Source: Phytophthora quininea | Lineage: Eukaryota > Oomycota > Peronosporomycetes > Peronosporales > Peronosporaceae | DNA: 21,269 bases | Direction: 5' to 3' | Assembly (NCBI GenBank): GCA_011947345.1 | Contig: JAAVTG010000255.1 | Location: 1-21,269, forward strand | Shown: piece by piece, positions 8,872 through 16,825 of the stretch | How the letters are laid out: each line of letters opens with the position of its first letter | How positions within the stretch are numbered: the first letter of the stretch is position 1 | Position numbers and translations under genes: made by a program | The notes under the pieces: generated by a model | What the model was told of the DNA's origin: nothing | Databases searched by the model: none | The model's input: only the letters and a program-made list of their open reading frames with translations

Positions 8872-9711
8872 ATGTCCACCTCGTCGCTCTTCTTCCGTCG
8901 TAAGATCGGCGACGCACTCTACGGCCAAGTGGTTGAGTGTCAGATGCGAAACCCTCCGCGCCAAATCGTCGCCGTCAAGTGCATCGAGATGCCCTACGCC
9001 GCCCAACGACAATCGGAAACCAGACGCTCGCTCGACGACCCGCTGCAGGAACGACGAGTGTCGGACCTGCTCGTCTCGAACGGTGGCCACCCAAACGTCG
9101 TCCGAGCCTACTCCCACTACCAGGAGAACCGGACGCTCTACCTCGTCAACGAGTTCTGCGCCGACGGCGACCTCTACAACCACCTCACGGTCGCCCACAA
9201 CGGCACCATGAGCGAGAACCAGTCGGTTCAACTCATGCGCCAAATCCTCGCTGGTGTCGACTACCTGCACCGCGAAATCAGGATCGCCCACCGCGACTTG
9301 TCGCTTGAAAACGTCTTGATGCACAATGGTGTGTGCAAGATCTCGGACTTTGGGCTGTCGGTGACGGTCAACTGCCGCTGCTCCGACCGTGTGGGCAAAG
9401 AGTACTACATGGCCCCCGAGGTGGTGGCGGGCGAAGAGTACGACCCCGCCAAGGCGGACGTCTGGTCGCTGGGGATCATGTGGTTCGTCATGTTGACGGG
9501 CTCTCCGCTCGTCTCGATCGCATCTCGGAAAAACAAACCGTTCGTCGCCTTCGAGCAGATTGGAGTGGCCGCAGTATTTAAGTCGTGGAAGGTGGACACC
9601 AAGTTGACAGCAAATGTGGTCGACCTGGTGTCGCGAATGCTCAAAGTGAATCCGGTCGAGAGGTTTTCGATCGACAAGGTGCTAGAACATCCCGTTTTCA
9701 AGACACGGTGA
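8872..9711 (+). CDS. Protein kinase, single domain (copy 1, intact)
   Basis: Function: ATP-dependent phosphorylation, probably Ser/Thr. Seen in 279 residues: degenerate glycine loop KIGDALYGQV (~11-20), catalytic Lys in IVAVKCIE, a probable helix-C Glu in QERRVSDL, catalytic loop HRDLSLEN, magnesium-binding DFGLS, activation-segment end YYMAPEV, and DVWSLGIM of subdomain IX. The usual HRDLK Lys is Ser, which is unusual for Ser/Thr kinases; all other key residues are present, so activity is plausible. No signal, membrane or regulatory domain. The open frame extends upstream only from a TTG, so I start at the ATG (MSTSSLFFRRKIG), which the second copy shares. That copy lies at 16826-17693. Confidence 0.9.
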   Translation: MSTSSLFFRRKIGDALYGQVVECQMRNPPRQIVAVKCIEMPYAAQRQSETRRSLDDPLQERRVSDLLVSNGGHPNVVRAYSHYQENRTLYLVNEFCADGDLYNHLTVAHNGTMSENQSVQLMRQILAGVDYLHREIRIAHRDLSLENVLMHNGVCKISDFGLSVTVNCRCSDRVGKEYYMAPEVVAGEEYDPAKADVWSLGIMWFVMLTGSPLVSIASRKNKPFVAFEQIGVAAVFKSWKVDTKLTANVVDLVSRMLKVNPVERFSIDKVLEHPVFKTR

Positions 9712-9882
9712 ACAAGAGTGACATAAGGTATGGCACGCTAACGAAATATAGTAATCTCTGCTATCACTCAGTAGAATATTTAAGGCTTATTCCCACCCAC
9801 CGTATGAAGTGAAAATGAGCAAACTCATAGAAGTTCATTAGGCCAACACTACACTTCATCAACGACATATCACACGTGTTTT

Positions 9883-10191
9883 GCTGTCTGCCCCAAAGAC
9901 GTCTGTTCTCACGAGCTCAACTTTTATTGCAGGGCTTCGGGCTCAAGCACCGAGGCGACTGGCTCGGACACGTTTCACCTGTAGTCATGGGGGCATCGAG
10001 GTACTCGCACTTGCTCAAAAGTGCCGGCGAAATGCTACGTCCTTGGTCGACTGCACTCGCCACCAGCGTCGCTTGTAGCAGGGACGTCTTGCCGTGAATT
10101 ACCAGCACTGAGCTGTGCTTGTAGTCATCGACAGTTTCTAGGGCCCTTGGTACTTGAAACCAGTCTTCCGCACACATGACGAATGGCATCT
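9883..10191 (-). pseudogene. 3' fragment of membrane protein B gene (duplicate)
   Basis: Near-identical to 19153-19462, the last ~90 codons and 3' flank of the membrane protein B gene. It keeps the stop and segments such as CAEDWFQVPRA and CEYLDAPMTTGETCP. Homology ends abruptly at 10191 (corresponding to 19462). The matching upstream piece reappears at 13170-13295, so the copy is split by about 3 kb. It lies 172 bases after kinase copy 1, in the same relative orientation as the full gene to kinase copy 2. Confidence 0.88.
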
Positions 10192-10223
10192 AAAATGTAT
10201 GTAAAAAGAAGTTGTATTTGAAA

Positions 10224-12097
10224 TCATGGTTGAACTACGCAAATTGGATTTGGTGTCGTGCTGATCCCAAAAGCGAATAGATCACGAAGATCTAGCAGAT
10301 CTGCGGTGTATTCGGCGTGCTTTAACAATAGGGGAATGAGGTACACGCGTCTGCTGACTGCGGCGGCGCCCACGGCCTTCTTGATCATTTCTGGCATTTC
10401 TTGTAGTCGAATTGGCCTGGGTTCGTCGCTGAGCTCGCTGACACGGCACTGATAGCACGTTGACAGGGGCTGGGAGCTGGATCTCGTATCTTGTTGGAGC
10501 GGTGGCTTGCTGGTTTGAGATGCCGGATAGAAGCTGGACATATCGTCTGGAAATCATGTCGATGATAGCAACGAAAGCAGGTAGATTCGGATGCGGGGAA
10601 GAAATAGCGGTATTCATCTCGCAATTGAAGCGCTCTAACGGGTTGTTGGTTCTTGAAACAACCTCTCTATCGATTCCGTGTACATTCCACAACTCGACAG
10701 GATACCGTTGCATCCAAGTCCGCTGGAAGTAGTTCCAGAATGCATTCCACTCGGACGTAGCATATTCAACGCCTCTGCTGGCGCATTCCTGAACCAGCTT
10801 TTTCTTGACGTAATTGATTCCACGCGGGCCCACATGATCCGGTGGAATATCCGTCAGCAAACCAAGCATTCCAGGATCCATTGCAATCGAAATGGCGGGT
10901 GCAGTGACACTGAGCTTGACTGGCCGTCTACAGATAGCTTGCTTGAAGTGAAAGAAAAAAGACCCAACCATTCGAGAATCCGGGAATTGCGAGCAGACTG
11001 CGTCGATCAAAGCTTGTTCAAAATCGCGCACAATGCGAGCTGGTTGTAGTCGGCCGTCCATGCTCTCAGATACCAGCATCATCACTTTACGGTAAGTGGA
11101 TGCGCTCATCCCGGTCGTGATCACGTACATCACTGGAACGAAAACGCGACTCGCTGGGTCGTCCACCATCACCACAAGACACTGTCAAAACGGGTGAGGC
11201 ATAGATCTGAAGGTTCCATCGATAAAAATCGATGATCCTGGGTACATGAGCAACTCCATCAGGTGAGGATGGCTCCAGCCAATAATGTGATGCAGATCTT
11301 GGTGCTCGTAGAAGACTTGATGGAACCGAAAGAACAGCAAATCTGTCCCTGTCACCTGGCAGAGGGGCGGAAGCTCGATTATCCCGTGGATGTTGCCGCC
11401 AAAGTGAAGTCGCCTGATACGGTACACACGTCGGATCACTTGATCACGGCTCAGGCCTTGTATCGTGTAGTCGTCATCTTCTCGGTAAAATTCGCTGTTT
11501 ACCAGATCCCAGATGTGCTGGAAAGTAGTCGAAAGGTGGCGGATCGCGAGATCGTCAACGGTAGCTTCCACCTGGCTCGTCATATCTCGGACAGTCATAG
11601 CGGAGGCTTCCCCGCTCTACACGTGCGGGCCACTGTATTGCTGTGTGTTTCCGAAGATAAGTTGAACTCAACCTTCCCCTTACATCCCGTCCGGCTGTAG
11701 ATGCTGCACCTTCAAGTGATTTTCTTCGACGACGAGTATAGGGATAGCCATTACGCACGATAGCAGTCGTAAACCTCGAATTCGGAGCGTTTTCTGCAGA
11801 TCTCGATCCGTTGTTTTCCACTTCGCAATCACCATCGCCCAGTTCGTCATCAGAATCTCTATCATCTTTGTCATCCCCAGCGTCAGCACCTGGATTGTTT
11901 GGAGTGGCTTGAACGTGCTGCACTTCATGCCCATCGAGAGCCTGTTCCTCGCCACGATCTTCTTCTTCATCATTTTCCGCGTTGCTCGCATACTCATAGG
12001 ACGCATCCGAGAGCCACTCATCCTCTATTTGGACGGCTTGACGCCCACGGAGGGGTGCTGTCAGGGCTCGATAGTTGGCTTGGTTTCCGCGGTGCAT
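10224..12097 (-). pseudogene. Decayed MULE-type transposase
   Basis: Seen, N to C: an acidic leader from the ATG at 12097 (SDASYEYASNAENDEEEDRG); NGYPYTRRRRK; a FLYWCH-like zinc-binding stretch in another frame (RCSIYSRTGCKGKVEFNL); then the catalytic region. The latter has FIDGTFRSMPHPF, VMVDDPASRVFVPVMYVITT, VRDFEQALIDAV, EWNAFWNYF and the hallmark NNPLERFNCEMN. These fit the DDE-type MULE transposase fold: Asp in IDGTF, Asp in RDFE, and a downstream Glu. It is broken by frame changes near 11735 and near 11615, an in-frame TGA at 11185-11187 (after MPHPF), and a further shift near the C-terminus (after about 10500). Inference: non-autonomous remnant. Confidence 0.88.
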
Positions 12098-12603
12098 CTT
12101 GAGCAGTCTTGAGCAGTGGGAAGGGGAAGCTTGTTCGATGTAAAAAACAAAGTGACTAGGATGCTGCCTTGAAGACGCAATTCATGTTTAGAAACATCTC
12201 GCAATCGAAGACATAGATTTATTTAGGACATGCTGTCGTGTTTTACGTCCAATCTCATCTTCATTATTAGCCTGTGTTTGGAAAGTGATCTTATTGCACT
12301 GGGATGAGATCTAAAGATGTGCAATCCATTAGTGCCGAGCGTAAAAGTTGCAGAGATTCATACAAAACTAGCCGAAATTTGCCCAAAACATGAAGATTTT
12401 AGCGGAACGATGTGCTACCAACACAAATATTAAATTATGACGTTAAACGGGGTGCTAATCTTCATTTTCGAGCAAAATCATGTACAATTCTAGCCGGGAT
12501 AGACTTTGTTTACTTTCCGTTAAATCTAAGTTTATCCATTTGAAAATGATATCAGACAGCGTCAACCAGATTAACTTGCAAAGCGCAAATTTATTAAGAT
12601 TTG
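12098..12603. other. AT-rich spacer, no gene seen
   Basis: Low-GC sequence between the MULE start and the Cys-rich gene. It contains an inverted pair (ATGAAGATTTTAGC 12390-12403 with GCTAATCTTCAT 12454-12465), a short hairpin (GCAAAT...ATTTGC, 12585-12604) and two imperfect direct copies of a CAT-ACAA-TAGCCG-like word near 12357 and 12478. These may be remnants of a small transposon; no coding signal. Confidence 0.4.
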
Positions 12604-12981
12604 CTAACTCGTCACCGCGAAGGGGCTCCTGCAGAAAGGGCACGGTGGCAGACTTTCACGCGGACCGTAATCTTCGACCATCCCTGGCGGCACGATTTCG
12701 CCTACGCAAGGAAGCACCAGCGGTGCAGAGCATGCGGCCAATTCTCCGAGCGAACAAATCGCGCCGTGAAGTTAGTGCAAATATCGCACTTCTTGAGCTT
12801 GGCGGAGTACTTCACCTTTTTCGCTCACTGTTAGCCCTGACCTTGTCCTTCACGCACTTTCGTCGTTTCGCCCACAACTTTGGGTTGCGGGTTTCCTTGC
12901 AGACACTGTGCCCTTGAGGTTCCGCATGGACTTGAGCTTGGTCCCGCAGCAGATGCAAGTAATGTTGAAAGGAGATGGCAT
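12604..12981 (-). pseudogene. Hidden Cys-rich small protein, three frame breaks
   Basis: I do not recognise the family. Read across frames, the minus strand gives about 126 residues from the ATG at 12981 to a TAG at 12604-12606. It opens MPSPFNITCICCGTKLKSM, continues with basic CKETRNPKLWAKRRKCVKDK, then KKCDICTNFTARFV, NWPHALHRWCFLA, and closes EDYGPRESLPPCPFCRSP. The CICC, CDIC, HALHRWC and CPFC pairs suggest zinc binding. Three one-base deficits break it: after GTV (near 12905), at an A-run (near 12845-12850) and after CFLA (near 12705-12710). Two of these fit homopolymer under-calls. It lies inside the 3-kb insert, so it may be transposon cargo or an unrelated small gene. Confidence 0.6.
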
Positions 12982-13021
12982 TTTTGCGAGTGTCAATTGA
13001 ACAGAACGAAATTGCTCTTTA

Positions 13022-13041
13022 ATATATATATATATATATAT
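13022..13041. repeat. (AT)n microsatellite
   Basis: Ten uninterrupted TA dinucleotides, just upstream of the Cys-rich gene's start. A 15-base near-palindrome, ATAAGAAATTCTTAT (13056-13070), follows. Confidence 0.9.
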
Positions 13042-13062
13042 GTACATGTTTATTTATAAGAA

Positions 13063-13100
13063 ATTCTTATCCTGCATACGCATTCTTATCCTACGTGCGC
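13063..13100. repeat. 19-bp imperfect tandem repeat, two copies
   Basis: ATTCTTATCCTGCATACGC (13063-13081) is followed directly by ATTCTTATCCTACGTGCGC (13082-13100). It lies near the right edge of the insertion, so it could be part of an element end. Confidence 0.7.
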
Positions 13101-13169
13101 CTGTAATTCCTTCTGGTCTCGAGACCTAATCCGGGACCAGGCCACTCGATGACCCTATAAAAAGCTTCC

Positions 13170-13295
13170 CGTCACACATGTGGCGTGTTCATCGCTCTAG
13201 TTGCTTGTCCTGCGGTATCCTCGATAGTTTGTCAGCACCACTTGCTCGCTCGTGTTGGGGACGAGTGACGTGAGCTCCATGTGACTGTCGAAGCG
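13170..13295 (-). pseudogene. Internal fragment of membrane protein B gene (duplicate)
   Basis: 126 bp matching 19581-19706 with only a handful of substitutions. Together with 9883-10191 it is the remains of one copy. Homology stops at 13295, so the signal-anchor exon region is absent and no protein can be made. Confidence 0.88.
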
Positions 13296-13490
13296 TTAAT
13301 GCCATAGTGGCTTACAGAAATTATGGACGTCGCATGCTAGGACTTAACGACCGAAGCAGCAAAGAATGCTAGAGAAGGGAATAGAGACAAGATAAACTCA
13401 ACGAATCGACTCACTCTTGAATCTACCAAAAACAAACGAAAGCACATAGCAAATGGAGTCAGCCTGTGCACTCCGAGCCATATATTTATA
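13296..13490. other. Spacer between duplicated fragments
   Basis: No gene and no match elsewhere in the window that I can see. It ends in an AT-rich run (CATATATTTATA) directly at the start of the coiled-coil gene copy. Confidence 0.4.
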
Positions 13491-13932
13491 GACGTTGAAG
13501 GGTGGATGGAGGAAGGACGGCACCTTCACAGAAACTTCAGGCAGCATAGTCATTTAGAGCAGTTGATGAACACTCGCACTGACGCGGAAGGAGGTGGGAT
13601 ATTCACGAATGGATCACCTTCTAACCATGCGGAGGCACTGCGCCAGTTTGACAGTCTAATGACTACGATCCCTGCGAGAGATCTCGATGAACTACCCCGA
13701 TATTCGAGCCAAAGCGAGCGGAGAGTTAGCCACCGTCGTGATACTGTCAGTCCCAGACGTCGTAGATTTCGCGACCAACAACCGAGTAAATTGTGGATCG
13801 AAACGTCGAGCTCGGACAGTGAAGTCGAAGAAAGCGAGGCAAGCAGTTCCTTCGACAATGGCGAAGTGAGTCCGGTTCCTATCTCTCGAAAGCGCTTCGA
13901 ACGGCACACGCGAAAGAATTCACGCCCAATGG
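13491..13932 (+). pseudogene. 442-bp copy of an internal piece of the coiled-coil gene
   Basis: Matches 6670-7111 nearly base for base. I see one internal difference (near 13580, Ile to Thr) and one at the right edge. It starts mid-gene and ends in unrelated sequence after KNSRPM, followed by a stop near 14004. No promoter is copied. The near-identity implies a very recent event. Confidence 0.92.
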
Positions 13933-14086
13933 CATCGCAGACTGTGAAAGCTCTTCTCTTGAGACTTGGTTGCTGTCAGAAGCACCGGGGTTGGGTGTAT
14001 TATTAAACCCCCAGTCCGGGACGCATTGGTCGGTGCAAAAGGTGTTAATGCAAAATCGAAGCAAGTAATTTAGTATGAAGTGAGTT
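13933..14086. other. Spacer, no gene seen
   Basis: Short AT-richer stretch that closes the chimeric frame from the coiled-coil copy. It contains two imperfect copies of a TTAGTATGAAGTGAGTTC / TTAGTACGAAGTACAC-like word at 14069-14106. Confidence 0.35.
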
Positions 14087-14239
14087 CTAAATTAGTACGA
14101 AGTACACGCACAGTACAGCCAGATCGTCGGGGTCGGCGACGTCGTTGCTGCACAAGTGGTGCACACCACGCCCGCAAACCGTGCAAGCATCTATGGCATC
14201 GATCTCCGGGTTGAAGCACTTGACGCTGGCGCACTTCAT
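14087..14239 (-). CDS. Tiny PHD-like Cys/His ORF (50 aa)
   Basis: I do not recognise the gene. From the ATG at 14239 to a TAG at 14087-14089 the 50 residues contain C-x4-C (KCASVKC), then ACTVCGRGVHHLCSN and a late Cys (AVLC). The spacing C-x2-C-G-x3-H-H-x-C resembles the second half of a PHD/RING-type zinc knuckle. A clean oomycete initiator lies 65 bases upstream. The C-terminus CVYFVLI looks accidental, so this may be the truncated start of a longer protein, possibly transposon-related. Confidence 0.5.
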   Translation of the reverse strand: MKCASVKCFNPEIDAIDACTVCGRGVHHLCSNDVADPDDLAVLCVYFVLI

Positions 14240-14293
14240 AGTGCTGAAGCTCTTGTGTCAGTGTGTAGTAGGTCAACATAAGTATTTTTGCCA

Positions 14294-14310
14294 AGGTAAA
14301 ACAAAAATGA
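14294..14310 (-). promoter_or_regulatory. Oomycete initiator upstream of the tiny Cys/His ORF
   Basis: On the minus strand TCATTTTTGTTTTACC begins at 14310. TCATTTT matches TCAYTYY exactly and is followed by a T-rich flank. It sits 65-71 bases before the ATG at 14239. Confidence 0.5.
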
Positions 14311-14675
14311 GAGCTAAAGCCGGCACACGATCACTAACCTAATCAAACTGTCAAGACACTCCTCCGTGAGGTGCGTTCCCCCTCCCCTCTTTTTGGCAAC
14401 TCAGCGGCAACTCGTGCGACTAACACTGCAATCGAAGCCCACGAATCAAGTCCTCGTGTCCTGAAAATCCGTGAACCTCGCGCAGCAGCGTGCTTGAGCG
14501 TTGCGCAAAGGCGGCGCCTTCGAGATTTCACCGGCGGTATTGGTAGTAAATAAAATTAGAACACTATATATCCAGCCCATTTTCGAGCACTTCCTCGCCA
14601 GCCAATTTTGCAGAACTAGCCCAGAAGCAGGCCTGTGTTGCTGGACTGCTTCACTCACTCTCCTTTTCCTTTACT
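14311..14675. other. Spacer before the pogo-like transposase, no gene seen
   Basis: No convincing coding sequence. It probably includes the 5' flank of the pogo-like element; I could not identify its terminal repeat. Confidence 0.35.
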
Positions 14676-15957
14676 AGCAGCACGCAAAAGCATCGAGATC
14701 AGCCTCATCAAGAAAGAAGCAATCGAGTGGATTTCCACTGAAGGTTATGGCGTGCCTTCACGCGTGGAAGCCCATTTTCGTCAATGTGGCTGGCAGATAG
14801 CTGCTTCTTGCTACCGGCAGTGGTGGTGGGACCGAACGCAGATTCTTGCAGAGTACGGGGCCCTGAGAAGTGTCGTGGGGGAGGCTGAAAGCCTCTGCTT
14901 GGAACAATCGACGAGTTGGTGGCCATGGTGAGCGACAAGCGCATACACAAAGAGAAAGTCTCGCGGGCTTGGATAGCTTCTGTTGCTCTAGAACTATTCC
15001 AGGTCAGTCGAACCAAAGAGGAACATGAAGACGATCCCATTCGCTTCGTTACATCCGACTAGTGGGTACACATCTTCATGACACGCAACAATCCCACGCC
15101 GCGAAAGAGAACCAACTTGACGACTCTCCCGGACGAGGTGCTAGTGGGAAGGGCTGTGTCGTATATGCAGTTCCTGACACTCCACAAGCCGGAGATGAAC
15201 CTCGACAGAACCATTTTGATGGACGAAGTAGCGGTGTACTTCGAAGATGCAAGGGCTTACATTGTTGACGAAGTAGGCAGCAGGCACGTCGTTTTCTGGT
15301 GAACCGGCTTTGCGTCAATGCGCATTGCGGTGATGCTGGTTGTAACTGTTTCGGGGAGGAAGCTTTCTCCATGCTTAATCTAGAAGCGCAAAACTCGAGG
15401 CTCGATCGAGCGCTTGGGGGGTTGCTACGTGGCGTTCCAGCTGAGAGCGTGGGTTGACCAAAACCTGCTACTGAATTGGTCAGACTGGTACTACCCGCTG
15501 TAGTGCAAACTCAGGAAAGTACATCGTCTGGGGCTCGATGAGAGCCCACACTGGACAGCGAGTCAAGCAATGATGAAGTGATAGGCAAGCTGGAAACGTC
15601 GGTATCTACAAGGCCTTCAAGGAGAACATGTCGATGCTGATCGACGAGTGAAAGAGGTCTGACAAGGTTTCATACGCGCAAGCTGGAAATCCTAGAGCTC
15701 CCGACATCGCACTGGCGTCGTGGACTTTGCAGTCGTGGAAAGAAACCCCACTCGAAGTTGTCAAGAAGATTGCGAAGACATGCGGTTTTGGTAGCGAGGC
15801 AACGCAGTGGCACATCGCCAAGCACGACGTGTGTGGGTCGAAGTTCAGGACAGCGTGGGAGCTACAGGAAGGAGCTGATGCTGAATCGGATTCCGATGCA
15901 AATCCTGGCATGACAACTACCATAAAATCCCTAGACGACGTAGTGATTGACACTTAG
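14676..15957 (+). pseudogene. Fossil pogo/Tigger-like (DDE_1) transposase
   Basis: Seen across several frames, in order: an HTH-like N-terminus (KKEAIEWISTEGYGVPSRVE, HFRQCGWQIAASCYRQWWW); SDKRIHKEKVSRAWIAS; FMTRNNPTPRKRTNLTTLPD; the first catalytic-Asp region DRTILMDEVAVYFEDA; RHVVFW then TGFASMRIAVMLVV; AWVDQNLLLNWSDWYYP; IVWGSMRAHTGQRVKQ, where the second catalytic Asp expected after IVW is Gly; then a gap and GIYKAFKENMSMLIDE followed by TGA in place of Trp; finally the Trp-rich tail SWKETPLEVVKK and ATQWHIAKHDVCGSKF, ending at 15957. Known: this order is that of DDE_1 transposases of oomycete pogo-like elements. Multiple stops, frame changes and an internal deletion before GIYKAF make it inactive. 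Confidence 0.85.
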
Positions 15958-15963
15958 ACTAGC

Positions 15964-16143
15964 AAAAAACGATGTTAGCTGGGATGGTTGGCAATCAAGA
16001 GAATTTGGAGAGAATAACGTATCATTATCGGTGCGGAGAATTAACGCGCCCGAGGGGATTCGAACCCGCGACAACCCTGCTTCCAATTGAGCCCTCAATG
16101 AACCAGGTAGTTTAACCACCTGAGCTGTCAGCATTGCGCCAAC
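15964..16143 (-). repeat. tRNA-derived SINE-like unit (or degenerate intron-bearing tRNA)
   Basis: On the minus strand a tRNA-like head starts near 16143. It has a box-A-like ACAGCTCAGGTGG and a perfect box B GGTTCGAATCC (near 16055-16065). The boxes are about 49 bases apart, wider than in an intronless tRNA. Acceptor pairing is only partly intact (GCGC with GCGC) and the T stem has a mismatch. The anticodon stem CCTG/CAGG encloses 24 bases that hold a TTGAG..CTCAA hairpin. About 75 bases of non-tRNA sequence follow, ending in TTTTTT (15969-15964), a Pol III stop. This head-body-terminator layout suggests a SINE. An intron-containing or dead tRNA gene remains possible. Confidence 0.6.
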
Positions 16144-16825
16144 GATAACATCGCCACTAATTGTTATACCCTAGCCAAACGCCCTCTTCAGCACATTGCC
16201 GCATGGCATTGATATACAACGCAGTGTTCTAAATCGGTATTATACGTTAACCATTAGATGTATAAAAGGGGCATAAAAGCGATTCCGATCTGTTAGACCC
16301 GATCTCCGTTCGGCTCACACGTTGCAGGCGTTTTGCTAGGACGGCTTCTCTGCAACGGAAACGGTACCACGAGTACGAACGTTTCTTGATCAAACCTTTC
16401 AGGGCCTGCCCGTCGAACTTCCCACATCAGACGGTAAGGCACAGCGAATCTGCCTCCCTGGACAGTCGTCTCCGAGTGCCAGGCTCACAAGGGTCATTTT
16501 TCCATTGCCGTTTCACGGTCGGAAGATGCTAACTAGAAACGTCGTCCAAGCCAACTTTCACTTCCAAGAGTTCGTCAACGACGAACGGTGGCCTTGACAC
16601 CACCTCTCAGTGAGAGAGCAGAGGGAAGGCAGATGCGTGAACTAGCTAGTTAGTGCACGTCTACGCCACTGAAACGCCGTTAACTGAGCAATGATCTCCT
16701 GTGCTCATGCATAACGCGCCGCGCACACATGAACGCCGCAGCTTTTCTTTCTCTCGTCGCCTCTGAGCGTCTTTTACGAGCCCTCACAATCCAATCGACC
16801 GCCTCGGAGGGATATCACGTGTGGT
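16144..16825. other. Upstream region of kinase copy 2
   Basis: No gene supported. It contains a TATA-like TATAAAAGGGGC at 16261, blocks collinear with the copy 1 promoter (TTGATCAAAC near 16386, CGAATCTGC near 16447, TTTCCATTGCCGTTTCACG at 16499-16517), and the initiator at 16494. Confidence 0.45.
16494..16507 (+). promoter_or_regulatory. Oomycete initiator upstream of kinase copy 2
   Basis: TCATTTTTCCATTG matches TCAYTYY plus the CATT flank. It lies 332 bases before the ATG at 16826. This is long, so either the 5' UTR is long or spliced, or a closer start site is used. Confidence 0.45.

Larger units (their letters stand above)
10192..13169. mobile_element. ~3-kb insertion with a MULE, splitting the membrane protein B duplicate
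   Basis: The two flanks (9883-10191 and 13170-13295) align to one gene, at 19153-19462 and 19581-19706. The intervening 118 bp of that gene is missing here and replaced by 2,978 bp. The insert contains a dead MULE transposase (-), a broken Cys-rich gene (-) and an AT-rich spacer. I could not find terminal inverted repeats or a target-site duplication, so the exact element ends are unknown and more than one event may be stacked. Confidence 0.6.

Noticed and set aside
10192..13169. MULE terminal inverted repeats and target duplication
   Set aside because: I compared the sequences at both ends of the insertion and found no convincing inverted match or short direct duplication.
16041..16143. Ordinary functional tRNA gene
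   Set aside because: Box spacing is too wide for an intronless tRNA, acceptor and T stems contain mismatches, and no unambiguous anticodon can be placed.
16261..16272. TATA box for kinase copy 2
   Set aside because: TATAAAAGGGGC looks good but is 565 bases from the ATG, and oomycete promoters generally use initiator elements; kept only as a note.
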